Shown one piece after another: positions 35,581-47,103 of a DNA stretch of 64,000 nucleotides; position 1 is the first letter of the stretch; each line of letters begins with the position of its first letter. The DNA lies in NCBI RefSeq assembly GCF_030409715.1, contig NZ_JAUFQI010000001.1, positions 2,344,501 to 2,408,500 on the forward strand, read 5' to 3'. Position numbers and translations under genes: made by a program. This DNA comes from Reinekea marina. GTDB taxonomy: Bacteria; Pseudomonadota; Gammaproteobacteria; Pseudomonadales; Natronospirillaceae. The notes below the pieces were generated by a model. The model did not search any database. It was not told the DNA's origin and saw nothing but the letters and a program-made list of their open reading frames with translations.

Positions 35581-36230
35581 TGACCTACTCTGTTAAAGAA
35601 ATGTTTTACACCCTTCAGGGCGAGGGGTTTCATAGTGGCCGTCCTGCGGTTTTTTGTCGCTTCACGGGGTGCAACCTGTGGAGTGGTCGTGAACAAGATA
35701 GAGCGAAAGCTGTTTGCAGTTTTTGTGATACTGACTTTGTCGGCACCGATGGCCAGAATGGAGGCAAATTTAAAACCGCTGAAGATCTGGCCACCCGAAT
35801 CCGTTCATTTTGGCCAAACGATAGCTTAGGCTTTGTTGTTTTTACTGGCGGTGAACCGGGGCTACAACTAGACGACGCACTCATTAAGGCCATGCACAAA
35901 CTGAACATTGAATGCGCTGTTGAATCAAACGGTACTGTTGCGCTTCCCGATAATTTGGATTGGGTGTGTATTAGCCCTAAAGGACGTTCAGAGGTTATTA
36001 TTGAGCGCTGTGATGAACTAAAACTTGTCTACCCACAAGCCGAAGCCCCTCCAGAACGGTTTGATCACATTAAAAGCAAGTATCGCTTTCTCAGCCCCAT
36101 AAACGATTGGACTGAACAGTCACTCTACCCCGCAAAACAAGTCTCCACCCGGCAGTGCATTGACTATTGTTTAGCCAATCCGAAATGGTCTTTAAGCTTA
36201 CAGACTCACAAAATTATCAATATAGACTGA
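35580..36230 (+). CDS. queE: 7-carboxy-7-deazaguanine synthase
   Basis: 216 residues; radical SAM enzyme of queuosine and 7-deazaguanine biosynthesis. The cluster cysteines are C31, C46 and C49 in the CX14CX2C spacing typical of QueE, not the usual CX3CX2C. FTGGEPGLQLD is the SAM-binding GGE motif. ATG shares one base with the previous stop codon (TAATG), so the two genes are translated together. Other queuosine genes are not in the window. Confidence 0.94.
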   Translation: MTYSVKEMFYTLQGEGFHSGRPAVFCRFTGCNLWSGREQDRAKAVCSFCDTDFVGTDGQNGGKFKTAEDLATRIRSFWPNDSLGFVVFTGGEPGLQLDDALIKAMHKLNIECAVESNGTVALPDNLDWVCISPKGRSEVIIERCDELKLVYPQAEAPPERFDHIKSKYRFLSPINDWTEQSLYPAKQVSTRQCIDYCLANPKWSLSLQTHKIINID

Positions 36231-36352
36231 TGATTTAATCGGATGATAGAATTCACACCCTGTATTCACTAAATGAATGACAACTATCGACCCCATACAC
36301 TTAACTTTTTGTCACTGAACTACTACACTTCAGCAGCATTAAAACCAGCTAC

Positions 36353-36391
36353 ATTCATAAGTCGTCCAATAGTTACAACTTACTTATGAAT
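36353..36391. promoter_or_regulatory. Perfect 10-bp inverted repeat in the acnB leader
   Basis: ATTCATAAGT (36353-36362) and ACTTATGAAT (36382-36391) are exact complements with a 19-base spacer, ending 20 bases before the acnB start. It could fold in the mRNA close to the ribosome site or serve as an operator. Confidence 0.55.
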
Positions 36392-36411
36392 CTCACTATG
36401 GAGAGACAACC

Positions 36412-38997
36412 GTGCTAGAAGCTTACCGTAAACACGAACAAGAACGCGCCGATCTCGGCATTCCTGCTAAGCCACTCAACGCTGAGCAAGTAACTGCGTT
36501 GGTGGAATTACTTAAAAACCCTCCGGCTGGTGAAGAAGCCACCCTTAAAGAATTAATTGTAAATCGAGTACCACCAGGCGTAGATGAAGCCGCTTATGTA
36601 AAAGCAGGCTTTTTAAGTGCCATTGCTAAAGGCGAAGCGACCAGCCCTTTGATCGATAAAAAAGAAGCGGTTGAGTTGTTAGGCACCATGCAAGGCGGCT
36701 ACAACATTGAAACGCTCGTTGCTTTATTAGACGATGCTGAACTTGCTGAGACAGCGGCTAAAGAATTAAAGCGCACTTTGCTTGTATTTGATGCCTTCCA
36801 CGATGTTGATGAAAAAGCGAAAGCAGGCAATGCCGCGGCTAAATCGGTCATGCAATCTTGGGCTGATGCTGAATGGTTTACAAGCAAGCCTGAAATCCCT
36901 GAAAAAATCACTTTAACGGTTTTCAAGGTTACTGGTGAAACAAACACCGATGATCTATCACCGGCGCAAGACGCTTGGTCTCGTCCAGACATTCCGCTAC
37001 ACGCATTAGCGATGTACAAAATGGAACGTGACGGTTTAAACCCAGATAAGCCTGGCGAAATCGGCCCTATCGCACAGCTAAACGCTTTAAAAGAAAAAGG
37101 CCACCCAATTGCTCTAGTGGGCGATGTAGTAGGTACCGGCTCTTCTCGTAAGTCTGCGACTAACTCTGTACTTTGGTACACGGGCCAAGACATACCAAAC
37201 GTACCAAACAAACGTTTTGGTGGTTTCTGTCTAGGCAACAAAATTGCTCCGATTTTCTTCAACACCATGGAAGATGCCGGTGCACTACCGATTGAACTAG
37301 ACGTTGATAAAATGAACATGGGCGATGTGATCGATCTTTACCCACATGCGGGTAAAGTTGAAATCGACGGCCAAGTTGTTTCAGAATTTGAATTAAAAAC
37401 CAATGTATTACTCGATGAAGTACGTGCCGGCGGCCGTATTCCATTGATCATTGGTCGTGGCTTAACAGACCGCGCTCGTGAAGCCCTAGGCTTAGAGCCT
37501 TCTACTGTTTTCCAACGCCCAGTGGCAGTCGAAGCCAGCAATAAAGGGTTCACCTTGGCTCAGAAAATGGTTGGTAAAGCTTGTGGTGTTGAAGGCGTTC
37601 GCCCTGGTCAATACTGTGAGCCTAAGATGACCACCGTTGGTTCTCAAGATACCACAGGTCCTATGACGCGTGATGAATTGAAAGACTTAGCTTGCCTAGG
37701 TTTCTCTACCGATTTAGTGATGCAGTCTTTCTGTCATACTGCGGCTTACCCTAAGCCTGTCGATGTAGACACTCAGCACACACTTCCTGATTTCATCATG
37801 AACCGTGGTGGTGTTTCTTTACGCCCTGGCGACGGCATTATCCACTCTTGGTTAAACCGTATGCTACTACCTGATACCGTAGGTACTGGTGGTGATTCTC
37901 ATACACGTTTCCCAATGGGTATTTCATTCCCAGCGGGTTCTGGCTTAGTCGCCTTTGCTGCGGCAACGGGTGTTATGCCATTAGATATGCCTGAATCTGT
38001 ATTGGTTCGCTTTAAAGGTACTCGCCAGCCAGGTATCACATTACGTGACCTTGTCCACGCCATTCCTTACCAAGCAATACAAGACGGACACTTGACGGTT
38101 GAGAAGAAAGGGAAGAAAAACATCTTTTCTGGTCGAGTTTTAGAAATTGAAGGGTTAGATGACCTAACTGTTGAGCAAGCGTTTGAATTATCAGATGCAT
38201 CAGCTGAACGTTCAGCTGCGGGTTGTACTATTACCCTATCTGAAGACTCGGTGACGGAGTACTTAAAGTCAAACATTGTGATGCTTCGTTGGATGATTTC
38301 AAATGGCTACGGCGATGCACGTACGCTTGAACGTCGCGCTAAAGCGATGGAAGAATGGTTAGCCAACCCATCATTGATGCGTGCTGACGCGGATGCTGAA
38401 TATGCGACCGTTATTGAAATCGACCTTGATCAAATCAAAGAGCCCGTACTTTGTGCACCAAACGATCCAGACGATGCTCGTTTATTATCTGAAGTGCAAG
38501 GCGAGAAAATCGATGAAGTGTTCATTGGTTCTTGTATGACCAACATTGGTCACTTCCGTGCCGCAGGTAAGTTGCTAGAAGCTCACAACCAGTCAATTGC
38601 GACGCGTTTGTGGATTTCACCGCCAACGAAGATGGACGAAGCCCAGCTCATGCAAGAGGGCTACTACAACATCTTTGGTAAGGCCGGTGCACGTACCGAG
38701 ATGCCGGGTTGTTCTTTGTGTATGGGTAACCAAGCACGTGTTGCGGCTAAATCGACCGTTGTTTCTACCTCTACTCGTAACTTCCCTAACCGTTTAGGTG
38801 ATGGCGCGAACGTATTCTTAGCGTCAGCTGAATTAGCCGCGGTTTCTGCGTTACTGGGTAAGCTACCTACCCCAGAAGAATACGCGGAATATGCGACTAA
38901 AATCGACAGCATGGCGGGCGATATTTACCGCTACTTGAACTTCGACCAAATGGAAGAGTTCAGTGCAGCAGCGAGCTCAGTTATTGCGCAAGGTTAA
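36412..38997 (+). CDS. acnB: Aconitate hydratase B
   Basis: 861 residues; citrate to isocitrate in the TCA cycle, also feeding isocitrate lyase. The B-type domain order is visible: N-terminal HEAT-like domain, swivel domain before the catalytic domains, and the 4Fe-4S cysteines in [18 protein letters not shown] and GCSLCMGNQ. The start is GTG 36412 with GGAGAG upstream. B-type aconitases lose their cluster under iron or oxidative stress and then bind mRNA. A terminator follows at once. Confidence 0.97.
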   Translation: MLEAYRKHEQERADLGIPAKPLNAEQVTALVELLKNPPAGEEATLKELIVNRVPPGVDEAAYVKAGFLSAIAKGEATSPLIDKKEAVELLGTMQGGYNIETLVALLDDAELAETAAKELKRTLLVFDAFHDVDEKAKAGNAAAKSVMQSWADAEWFTSKPEIPEKITLTVFKVTGETNTDDLSPAQDAWSRPDIPLHALAMYKMERDGLNPDKPGEIGPIAQLNALKEKGHPIALVGDVVGTGSSRKSATNSVLWYTGQDIPNVPNKRFGGFCLGNKIAPIFFNTMEDAGALPIELDVDKMNMGDVIDLYPHAGKVEIDGQVVSEFELKTNVLLDEVRAGGRIPLIIGRGLTDRAREALGLEPSTVFQRPVAVEASNKGFTLAQKMVGKACGVEGVRPGQYCEPKMTTVGSQDTTGPMTRDELKDLACLGFSTDLVMQSFCHTAAYPKPVDVDTQHTLPDFIMNRGGVSLRPGDGIIHSWLNRMLLPDTVGTGGDSHTRFPMGISFPAGSGLVAFAAATGVMPLDMPESVLVRFKGTRQPGITLRDLVHAIPYQAIQDGHLTVEKKGKKNIFSGRVLEIEGLDDLTVEQAFELSDASAERSAAGCTITLSEDSVTEYLKSNIVMLRWMISNGYGDARTLERRAKAMEEWLANPSLMRADADAEYATVIEIDLDQIKEPVLCAPNDPDDARLLSEVQGEKIDEVFIGSCMTNIGHFRAAGKLLEAHNQSIATRLWISPPTKMDEAQLMQEGYYNIFGKAGARTEMPGCSLCMGNQARVAAKSTVVSTSTRNFPNRLGDGANVFLASAELAAVSALLGKLPTPEEYAEYATKIDSMAGDIYRYLNFDQMEEFSAAASSVIAQG

Positions 38998-39011
38998 TAT
39001 TTTTCACCATT

Positions 39012-39039
39012 AAAAAAGCAGGCTTCGGCCTGCTTTTTT
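39012..39039 (+). terminator. Rho-independent terminator of acnB
   Basis: AAAAAAGCAGGC-ttcg-GCCTGCTTTTTT, a 12-base stem with a UUCG tetraloop. The A and T runs make it usable in both directions, so it may also serve cmoM on the minus strand. Confidence 0.92.
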
Positions 39040-39074
39040 CGTTTTAGGGGACTTATTTTTATTTAACGAGCTCA

Positions 39075-39842
39075 TTAATCTGGTCGTTTGGCAATAAATA
39101 AAATGTATCTCGCTAAATCGCAATAGGGTCGTTGCTCACAAAGTTCTAGCTCAGCTTCAAACACTTCATCTTCTTGGTACCAATCAATCACTGTTTTTTC
39201 AGCCAAATCTGAAAACGAGCGAATTCCAGCCTGCGTTATAATTTCAAACCCCGATGCGATCAATCTAGACTCTACTTCTTGAGGGTTTAAAGCCGAAATT
39301 GGCGTCAGCCCGCCTTTTGCTCCTCGGATATCACCAGACATTGCTTTGGCCATCGTGCCGCGCATTAAATGCCTTAACATCAACATGTGCTTGTTATAAA
39401 CCATTAAACCAAGGTACCCGCCAGGTTTGACCCAATGAACTATGTTATCGAGCACTGAATATGGGTCTTCTAACCACTCCAGCACAGCATGAACATTGAC
39501 AAAATCAGCCGGGCTATTGGGTTGATAATTTACAATCGACGCGACTTCAGCGTTTATTCTATTCTGCGCAATCGGCTCTAAAAATTGATCACAAACGCGT
39601 TGAACCATCTCTTTTGATACATCAAAATAATCAATGTGCTGCGCACCTTGCGCATGAAACCACATGGTCATCTGCCCTAGCCCGCCTGCGGCATCAATCA
39701 CGCTCGACCCTGTTACTTTGTTTTCGGGTAAATACTGTTGATACAGAGCGTCGATCAGGCGCATACGCAGTCGCCCTTTTCGGGTACCGTAAATATTGTC
39801 AGAAAAACGATCAACTAGAGAATCAAAACTTACAAATGCCAT
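39075..39842 (-). CDS. cmoM: tRNA 5-carboxymethoxyuridine methyltransferase
   Basis: 255 residues from ATG 39842 (MAFVSFDSLVDRFSDNIYGT); the frame extends to a GTG at 39860. The start region matches CmoM relatives (FSxNIYGTxKG). SAM motif: VIDAAGGLGQMT. The typical HAVLEWLEDP follows, and the C-terminus has YCDLARYILFIAKRP. It methylates cmo5U34 in tRNA. It is convergent with acnB. Confidence 0.88.
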   Translation of the reverse strand: MAFVSFDSLVDRFSDNIYGTRKGRLRMRLIDALYQQYLPENKVTGSSVIDAAGGLGQMTMWFHAQGAQHIDYFDVSKEMVQRVCDQFLEPIAQNRINAEVASIVNYQPNSPADFVNVHAVLEWLEDPYSVLDNIVHWVKPGGYLGLMVYNKHMLMLRHLMRGTMAKAMSGDIRGAKGGLTPISALNPQEVESRLIASGFEIITQAGIRSFSDLAEKTVIDWYQEDEVFEAELELCEQRPYCDLARYILFIAKRPD

Positions 39843-39914
39843 AAAGAAATGCACAACCACAATTGCGGAAGTGCATTCTAATTTATTAGACGGTTGGGTG
39901 CGAGCCTCGTGTGT

Positions 39915-41234
39915 TTACGAGTCTGCGTATATGCGCGCATCTTTTATGCGCGGAATATCAATGGCCAAATCGGTATAGCCGCTGCCTAAGCGTATTCGTA
40001 ACTGTACTTGATTGTTTCGAACAGCGGAAATAGTTCCAATAAATTTTTGCCCATCATTACGTTCAATTAAGGCTTTCCGGTTTATGTGCGATGAAAGATT
40101 AACAGGAGGGACTTTAATCAGCCGGTCTACCTTCACCACATTAGCGGCCGAGGACGTTGTCTTATTATCAGAAGCCAACGAAACATTGTGCGCGAGCCTC
40201 ACCGCTTTCAAATTCAAATTATCGAAAGCGTCCTTATTAAAGTCTAACCCAGTTAGATCGAGCGCCTCGTTATTCACATTAAACTGCAAATTCGACAAAC
40301 TGATAAGATCAGGCACACCATAATAGGCTAACTGAGATAATTCAAAATCAGGCAGTGGGCGCAATGAAACCTCTAACTCGATTCCTGGTTGCATAATCTT
40401 GGCATAGGTTTCTTTTAGTTCAAAAGCCGACGAAAGCTCAATTTGATTCAGCGCTGTGACGACCATGTTAGTATGCAATTCTCGCCACTCATCATTGGTG
40501 AGCTTGGCTTTTTTAGCACAATACTCAACTAATTTATTGTTGTAGCCAAAATCGCGCATACTCAATCGCGTATTTTGAGTAGTTATATTTCCGACATCTA
40601 AGAACATGGCCGATTGATAATTATTCATTACATCTAACAAACCCAATATCGTTTGTTCAGATTCAATAGCACCCATGCCATCAATAGACATTGACGTTGT
40701 GGTCACAAATTCATCTAACGCCATTTCGTAAACGTAACCGACTTCGATATCTAGGACGAGGCTGTTCAAGCCTAGGTCATACAGTTGCATTGGACCAATA
40801 GATTGAATTTGTCCACAGCCTAGCGCCGCCATTTGGCTGAGGGTATTGCTCGGCATTACGGCATCTAACTGTGAAAATGCCGCCCGTGGGATGTCAAAGT
40901 CTAAGCCTTTTATATCTACTTTAAGGGTATGAGGGAGCTTGCCAGATTTAAAGGTGTCTTCTAAACGAATGGTTTCTAGCAGCCCGGAGGTTGCCAACCC
41001 TATGCTTTGAATGCGCACACTGGTGGCCGTATTCGCTTCGTAAAAATTTAATTTATTAATACTGATGCGACCGTCGAGACCCACTTTAACGTTGTCGTAG
41101 TCGGCATCTATAAATGGGCTCAACTGGTTCATGAGGTTTGATACGGCTTTATCTACTTTCCATTGCAGACCAAAATAACTTGCACCTGTCGCAAGCAGTA
41201 AACCAACAATAAGAACAATAAATACCTTTTTCAT
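39915..41234 (-). CDS. Membrane-anchored envelope protein, function unknown
   Basis: 439 residues. An N-terminal hydrophobic segment (residues 3-24, VFIVLIVGLLLATGASYFGLQW) acts as uncleaved signal or anchor. The rest is beta-rich with long amphipathic strands (VKVGLDGRISINKLNFYEAN), resembling AsmA- or DUF945-type periplasmic proteins, but I cannot assign either. It appears single, with no operon partner. Confidence 0.6.
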   Translation of the reverse strand: MKKVFIVLIVGLLLATGASYFGLQWKVDKAVSNLMNQLSPFIDADYDNVKVGLDGRISINKLNFYEANTATSVRIQSIGLATSGLLETIRLEDTFKSGKLPHTLKVDIKGLDFDIPRAAFSQLDAVMPSNTLSQMAALGCGQIQSIGPMQLYDLGLNSLVLDIEVGYVYEMALDEFVTTTSMSIDGMGAIESEQTILGLLDVMNNYQSAMFLDVGNITTQNTRLSMRDFGYNNKLVEYCAKKAKLTNDEWRELHTNMVVTALNQIELSSAFELKETYAKIMQPGIELEVSLRPLPDFELSQLAYYGVPDLISLSNLQFNVNNEALDLTGLDFNKDAFDNLNLKAVRLAHNVSLASDNKTTSSAANVVKVDRLIKVPPVNLSSHINRKALIERNDGQKFIGTISAVRNNQVQLRIRLGSGYTDLAIDIPRIKDARIYADS

Positions 41235-41310
41235 GTAACCCTAAAGCCTCGAGATAATGTATACCTATGCACCTTACCACGAGTTTTAGGGTTTATGAAC
41301 GACTAATAAC

Positions 41311-43380
<2,070 letters not shown>

Positions 43381-43452
43381 TTAATTATTGACCAGATTAA
43401 TCAAAAGGCCATACTTCAACAATACCCTTAATTAACAATAGAGTACCTTTAA

Positions 43453-44481
43453 GTGACAATTTCTTTGGGCGACATTTCGGTTCGTTACGTGCAGCTTCTT
43501 CTAAAAACCGCAAGAGATAACGGTATAAAAACCCATTCTATAGAGCAGCAGTTTTTGCTTTCTAAAGAAAAGCTAACCTCGCCTTATAGCCGCATCAGTA
43601 TTCCAAGATTTATGCGGCTCGGAGAACGATTAATCCACTTAGGCGATTGCCATGATTTAGGCTTAAAATGCGGCGCAAATATTCGGTTAAGTGATTTAGG
43701 CATCACAGGCTACTTAGCCGCGAATGCCCAAAACTTGCATCAATCGTTAAATTGTATCGCCAGCTATGAAAAGCTTAGCAGCCAAAACCTTCGCGGCCAC
43801 TCCAACGTGCGACAAGACAACAACAAAGTCATCTTTTGTTTTTACAGCATCAGTCCTTACAACCAGTATAACTATTTTGTGGTCGACCTAGCTTTGCGTG
43901 CTACGGTTAATTTTGTTAATGAACTGAGCGGCCAAAATTTAGAGCCTGAGCGCATAGAGTTTGAGTTCCCTGCCCCACATTATGCGTCACTTTACAGCCA
44001 ATACTTCTCAGCGCCGGTGTATTTTAACCAACCGCGTAATGCTGTCGTATATCGAAAAGAAAAGCTCATGATCGCCCCTAAAAACGCTAACGAGATAACC
44101 TACTTAGAATTAAAAACTGAGTGCGATCATTTACTAAGCCGTGTGAGCCAAAATGATAGCTTTGTTGAGCAAGTGATGAATGAGATAGGCCCTTTATTAA
44201 CGTCAAAAGCCCCAACGATGGAGCAAGTGGCACATAATTTAGGTATGCCACCTTGGACACTCAGGCGGCGCTTAAAGGAAGAGCAAGTACGCTTTAAAGA
44301 TTTGATTGATGAAACACGACAAACGTTAGCGGGTATTTATACCAAAGACCCGCAATATTCTTTAGAGGAAGTCAGCTTTTTACTCGGGTTTGCTAACCCT
44401 ACAGCGTTTCACCGTGCGTTTAAACGTTGGTTTGATTGCACGGCAAGCCAGTTTAGAGCAAACAAAACGTTGACAGATTAG
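43453..44481 (+). CDS. AraC-family regulator (Arabinose_bd-type ligand domain)
   Basis: 342 residues, start GTG 43453. The N-terminal ligand domain is of the PF12625 type (about 20-200), with LGITGYLAANAQNLHQSL. The C-terminal double helix-turn-helix (about 245-340) has VAHNLGMPPWTLRRRLKEE and EEVSFLLGFANPTAFHRAFKRW. It is divergent from fadH, with 114 bases between starts, so control of fatty-acid degradation is a fair guess. It overlaps the dbpA end by four bases. Confidence 0.88.
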   Translation: MTISLGDISVRYVQLLLKTARDNGIKTHSIEQQFLLSKEKLTSPYSRISIPRFMRLGERLIHLGDCHDLGLKCGANIRLSDLGITGYLAANAQNLHQSLNCIASYEKLSSQNLRGHSNVRQDNNKVIFCFYSISPYNQYNYFVVDLALRATVNFVNELSGQNLEPERIEFEFPAPHYASLYSQYFSAPVYFNQPRNAVVYRKEKLMIAPKNANEITYLELKTECDHLLSRVSQNDSFVEQVMNEIGPLLTSKAPTMEQVAHNLGMPPWTLRRRLKEEQVRFKDLIDETRQTLAGIYTKDPQYSLEEVSFLLGFANPTAFHRAFKRWFDCTASQFRANKTLTD

Positions 44482-45866
44482 CCCCGTATTAGCCGCACTC
44501 GGAAGGATCGACCTTTTAACTTACCTTCCGATAATTTCTTAAGCGCTTGTTTCGCCACGCTCTTTTTAACGGCAACATAAGCGGTATTATCAAAAAGCTG
44601 GATTTTACCAATGGTATCGCCTGGAATCCCTTGCGCTCCCGTTAAGGCACCCACGATATCACCTGGACGCACCTTTTGCTTTTTGCCGCCATCAATTTGC
44701 AGCGTCGCCATGCTCGGTTTCACGGCAGGTTCTTCTAAATATTTACTGTCGGGAAGGTCAATTGGATCGCCCAGAGGATCATGATCTAGTGGCATTTGCG
44801 CAACACGGTGACCTTCTTTTTCTTCAAAAAAAGAAATAGCAATGCCTTTGTTGCCAGCACGCCCGGTTCGACCAATTCGATGCACATGAACTTCAGGGTC
44901 ACGAGATAACTGGAAATTCACAACCGCATCGAGCGATTCTATGTCAAGTCCGCGAGCGGCAACATCGGTCGCTACCAGCACCGAAGCACTTTTATTAGCA
45001 AAGCGCACCAAAACTTGGTCTCGCTGTTTTTGTTCTAAATCACCGTGCAGCGCCAATGCCGAAAACCCTTCAGAGGCTAAATAATCCGCTACATCATCGA
45101 CGTCACGTTTCATATTACAAAAAACCACGGTTGTCTCTGGCGCAAAGCGTTTTAACACTAAGTTTAGGGCTTCGAGGCGATGCTCATAATTTTCAACTTT
45201 GTAGAACTTCTGTTCAATTGACGCGTGGCTGTGAGTACTTTCAACTTTTATCATGGCTGGATCAACCATAACTCGTGCCGCAATTTTTTGAATTTGATCC
45301 GGAAAAGTGGCACTGAACAGCAACGTTTGCCGAGCATCTGGTACGTAACCTAAAATGTTATCGAGCGCCTCTTGAAACCCCATATCCAACATTCTATCGG
45401 CTTCATCCAGCACCAAGGTTTCAACGTTATCTAGTTTAAGCGTACCTTTACGTACATGTTCTTCAACGCGACCTGGAGTACCCACAATAATGTGTGCACC
45501 ATGCTCTAAAGACCCGATTTGTGGCCCAAAAGGCATACCACCACACAATGTTAACACTTTAATGTTATGCGTAGTTCGAGCCAATCGGCGAATCTCTTTT
45601 GCCACCTGATCGGCTAATTCGCGCGTTGGGCACAACACCAAAGACTGAATGCGAAATCGCTTTACATTAAGCTTTTGCAGCAGCCCTAATCCAAAAGCCA
45701 CCGTTTTACCACTGCCTGTTTGCCCCTGCGCAATGACATCGCGACCCTTTAATACATGCGGCAAGCTTTCTTGCTGAATTGGAGTCATCGAGGCAAAGCC
45801 TAATGAGGATAAATTTTCGATAAGCTCGGGCTTTAGCGAAAGAGAAGAAAATGAAGAAGTAGTCAA
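44478..45866 (-). CDS. dbpA: DEAD-box RNA helicase DbpA
   Basis: 462 residues. Q motif (MTPIQQESLP), motif I GQTGSGKT, DEAD in LVLDEADRMLD, SAT (FSATFPDQ), and HRIGRTGRAG. The C-terminal domain (about 385-460; KKQKVRPGDIVGALTGAQGI ... GKIQLFDNTAYVAV) is the DbpA RNA-binding domain specific for 23S rRNA hairpin 92, which distinguishes it from RhlE or SrmB. Acts in 50S assembly. Confidence 0.93.
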   Translation of the reverse strand: MTTSSFSSLSLKPELIENLSSLGFASMTPIQQESLPHVLKGRDVIAQGQTGSGKTVAFGLGLLQKLNVKRFRIQSLVLCPTRELADQVAKEIRRLARTTHNIKVLTLCGGMPFGPQIGSLEHGAHIIVGTPGRVEEHVRKGTLKLDNVETLVLDEADRMLDMGFQEALDNILGYVPDARQTLLFSATFPDQIQKIAARVMVDPAMIKVESTHSHASIEQKFYKVENYEHRLEALNLVLKRFAPETTVVFCNMKRDVDDVADYLASEGFSALALHGDLEQKQRDQVLVRFANKSASVLVATDVAARGLDIESLDAVVNFQLSRDPEVHVHRIGRTGRAGNKGIAISFFEEKEGHRVAQMPLDHDPLGDPIDLPDSKYLEEPAVKPSMATLQIDGGKKQKVRPGDIVGALTGAQGIPGDTIGKIQLFDNTAYVAVKKSVAKQALKKLSEGKLKGRSFRVRLIRG

Positions 45867-46026
45867 AGAAATGCCTGCAAGAAGTGGTGGTTTTAAAAAA
45901 CCGTATTTTAGCAGAGAACCTAATAAGCTGCGAGCAAGGAGTTCACAGCGCTCTGAAGAGAATGCAACTAGAACACTATTCAGCTTTTTAAAGCTAAAGC
46001 ATCGTATTCAATGTAAGCGCTTAAAT

Positions 46027-47103
46027 TTAATTGTTTGGTTCGAATAATATGATGTGATCTAAATCAAGCTTGATGCCAATTCGCTCGCCTAGCGCGTGAT
46101 TATGGTGACTCGATGCTAAACAAAGAAGCTTTTGGCCGTTGGTAAGTTCTACTTGGTACTGAAAATAGGTGCCGCGAAACTGCTTGCTTATGATTAACCC
46201 AAAAAAGTTGCTGTCGTCATCGTGCAGCACATCATCTGGTCGCACTAAAACATCAACTTTGGCATTTATCGGAAAATTATGAGACTCGGTGATGTCTAAA
46301 ATGCCGAGTTCTGTATTTATTTGCTGGTCATTTAAGATCTCGGCCGATAAAAAGTCGCCTTGGCCGATAAAGTCTGCTACAAACCGTGTTTCAGGCAAAT
46401 GGTATAACTCAAATGGAGCGCTGTATTGCTCCAAGCAGCCTTCATTCATTACGGCGACTTTATCGGCTATCGCAAAGGCTTCCAATTGATCATGGGTCAC
46501 AACAATTGCCGTAATGTTTTCTTTAACTAAAATTCGACGAATATCGGGCACCAACGTTTCTTTAAGCGTTGCGTCTAAACCTGAAAAGGGCTCATCCATT
46601 AACAGCAAAGAAGGTTTCGGTGCCAGTGCTCGAGCGAGTGCAATTCGTTGTTGCTGCCCGCCCGATAATGAGCTCGGATATCGATCCGAGGTATGCTCTA
46701 AGCCCACCAGCTGCAACAGTTCTTTAACTCGCTCCAATCGACGCTCGGAACCAAGTGATTGAATACCAAAGGCAATATTCTCGGCGACGGTTAAATGTGG
46801 AAACAAAGCAATGTCTTGAAAAACCATGCCAATATTACGAAGTTCTGGTGGTACTTGCTTGCTTTGAGAAGAGACTGTTTTCCCGTGCAGGGCAATGGTG
46901 CCATTTGTTACCGATTCAAAGCCAGCAATGGCGCGCAACAAAGTCGATTTTCCACATCCACTTGGCCCTAATAAACAACCCACCTGGCCGTTTTCTAAAT
47001 GCAACGACACTTGCTTTACTACTCGGTGATCACCATAACTTACATCGACAGAATCGAGCGTGAGTACAGGCGGTGTTTGTTTATTCATATTCATAAAAAC
47101 CAC
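46027..47103 (-). CDS. fbpC: Ferric iron ABC transporter, ATP-binding protein
   Basis: 358 residues. Walker A GPSGCGKST, signature LSGGQQQRIALARAL, Walker B LLLMDEP and a C-terminal TOBE-like domain (DVLVRPDDVLHDDD). GTG 47103 overlaps the fbpB stop (TAGTG); ATG 47094 or 47088 are alternatives. Energises uptake through FbpB of iron delivered by FbpA. Last gene of fbpABC. Confidence 0.93.
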   Translation of the reverse strand: MVFMNMNKQTPPVLTLDSVDVSYGDHRVVKQVSLHLENGQVGCLLGPSGCGKSTLLRAIAGFESVTNGTIALHGKTVSSQSKQVPPELRNIGMVFQDIALFPHLTVAENIAFGIQSLGSERRLERVKELLQLVGLEHTSDRYPSSLSGGQQQRIALARALAPKPSLLLMDEPFSGLDATLKETLVPDIRRILVKENITAIVVTHDQLEAFAIADKVAVMNEGCLEQYSAPFELYHLPETRFVADFIGQGDFLSAEILNDQQINTELGILDITESHNFPINAKVDVLVRPDDVLHDDDSNFFGLIISKQFRGTYFQYQVELTNGQKLLCLASSHHNHALGERIGIKLDLDHIILFEPNN

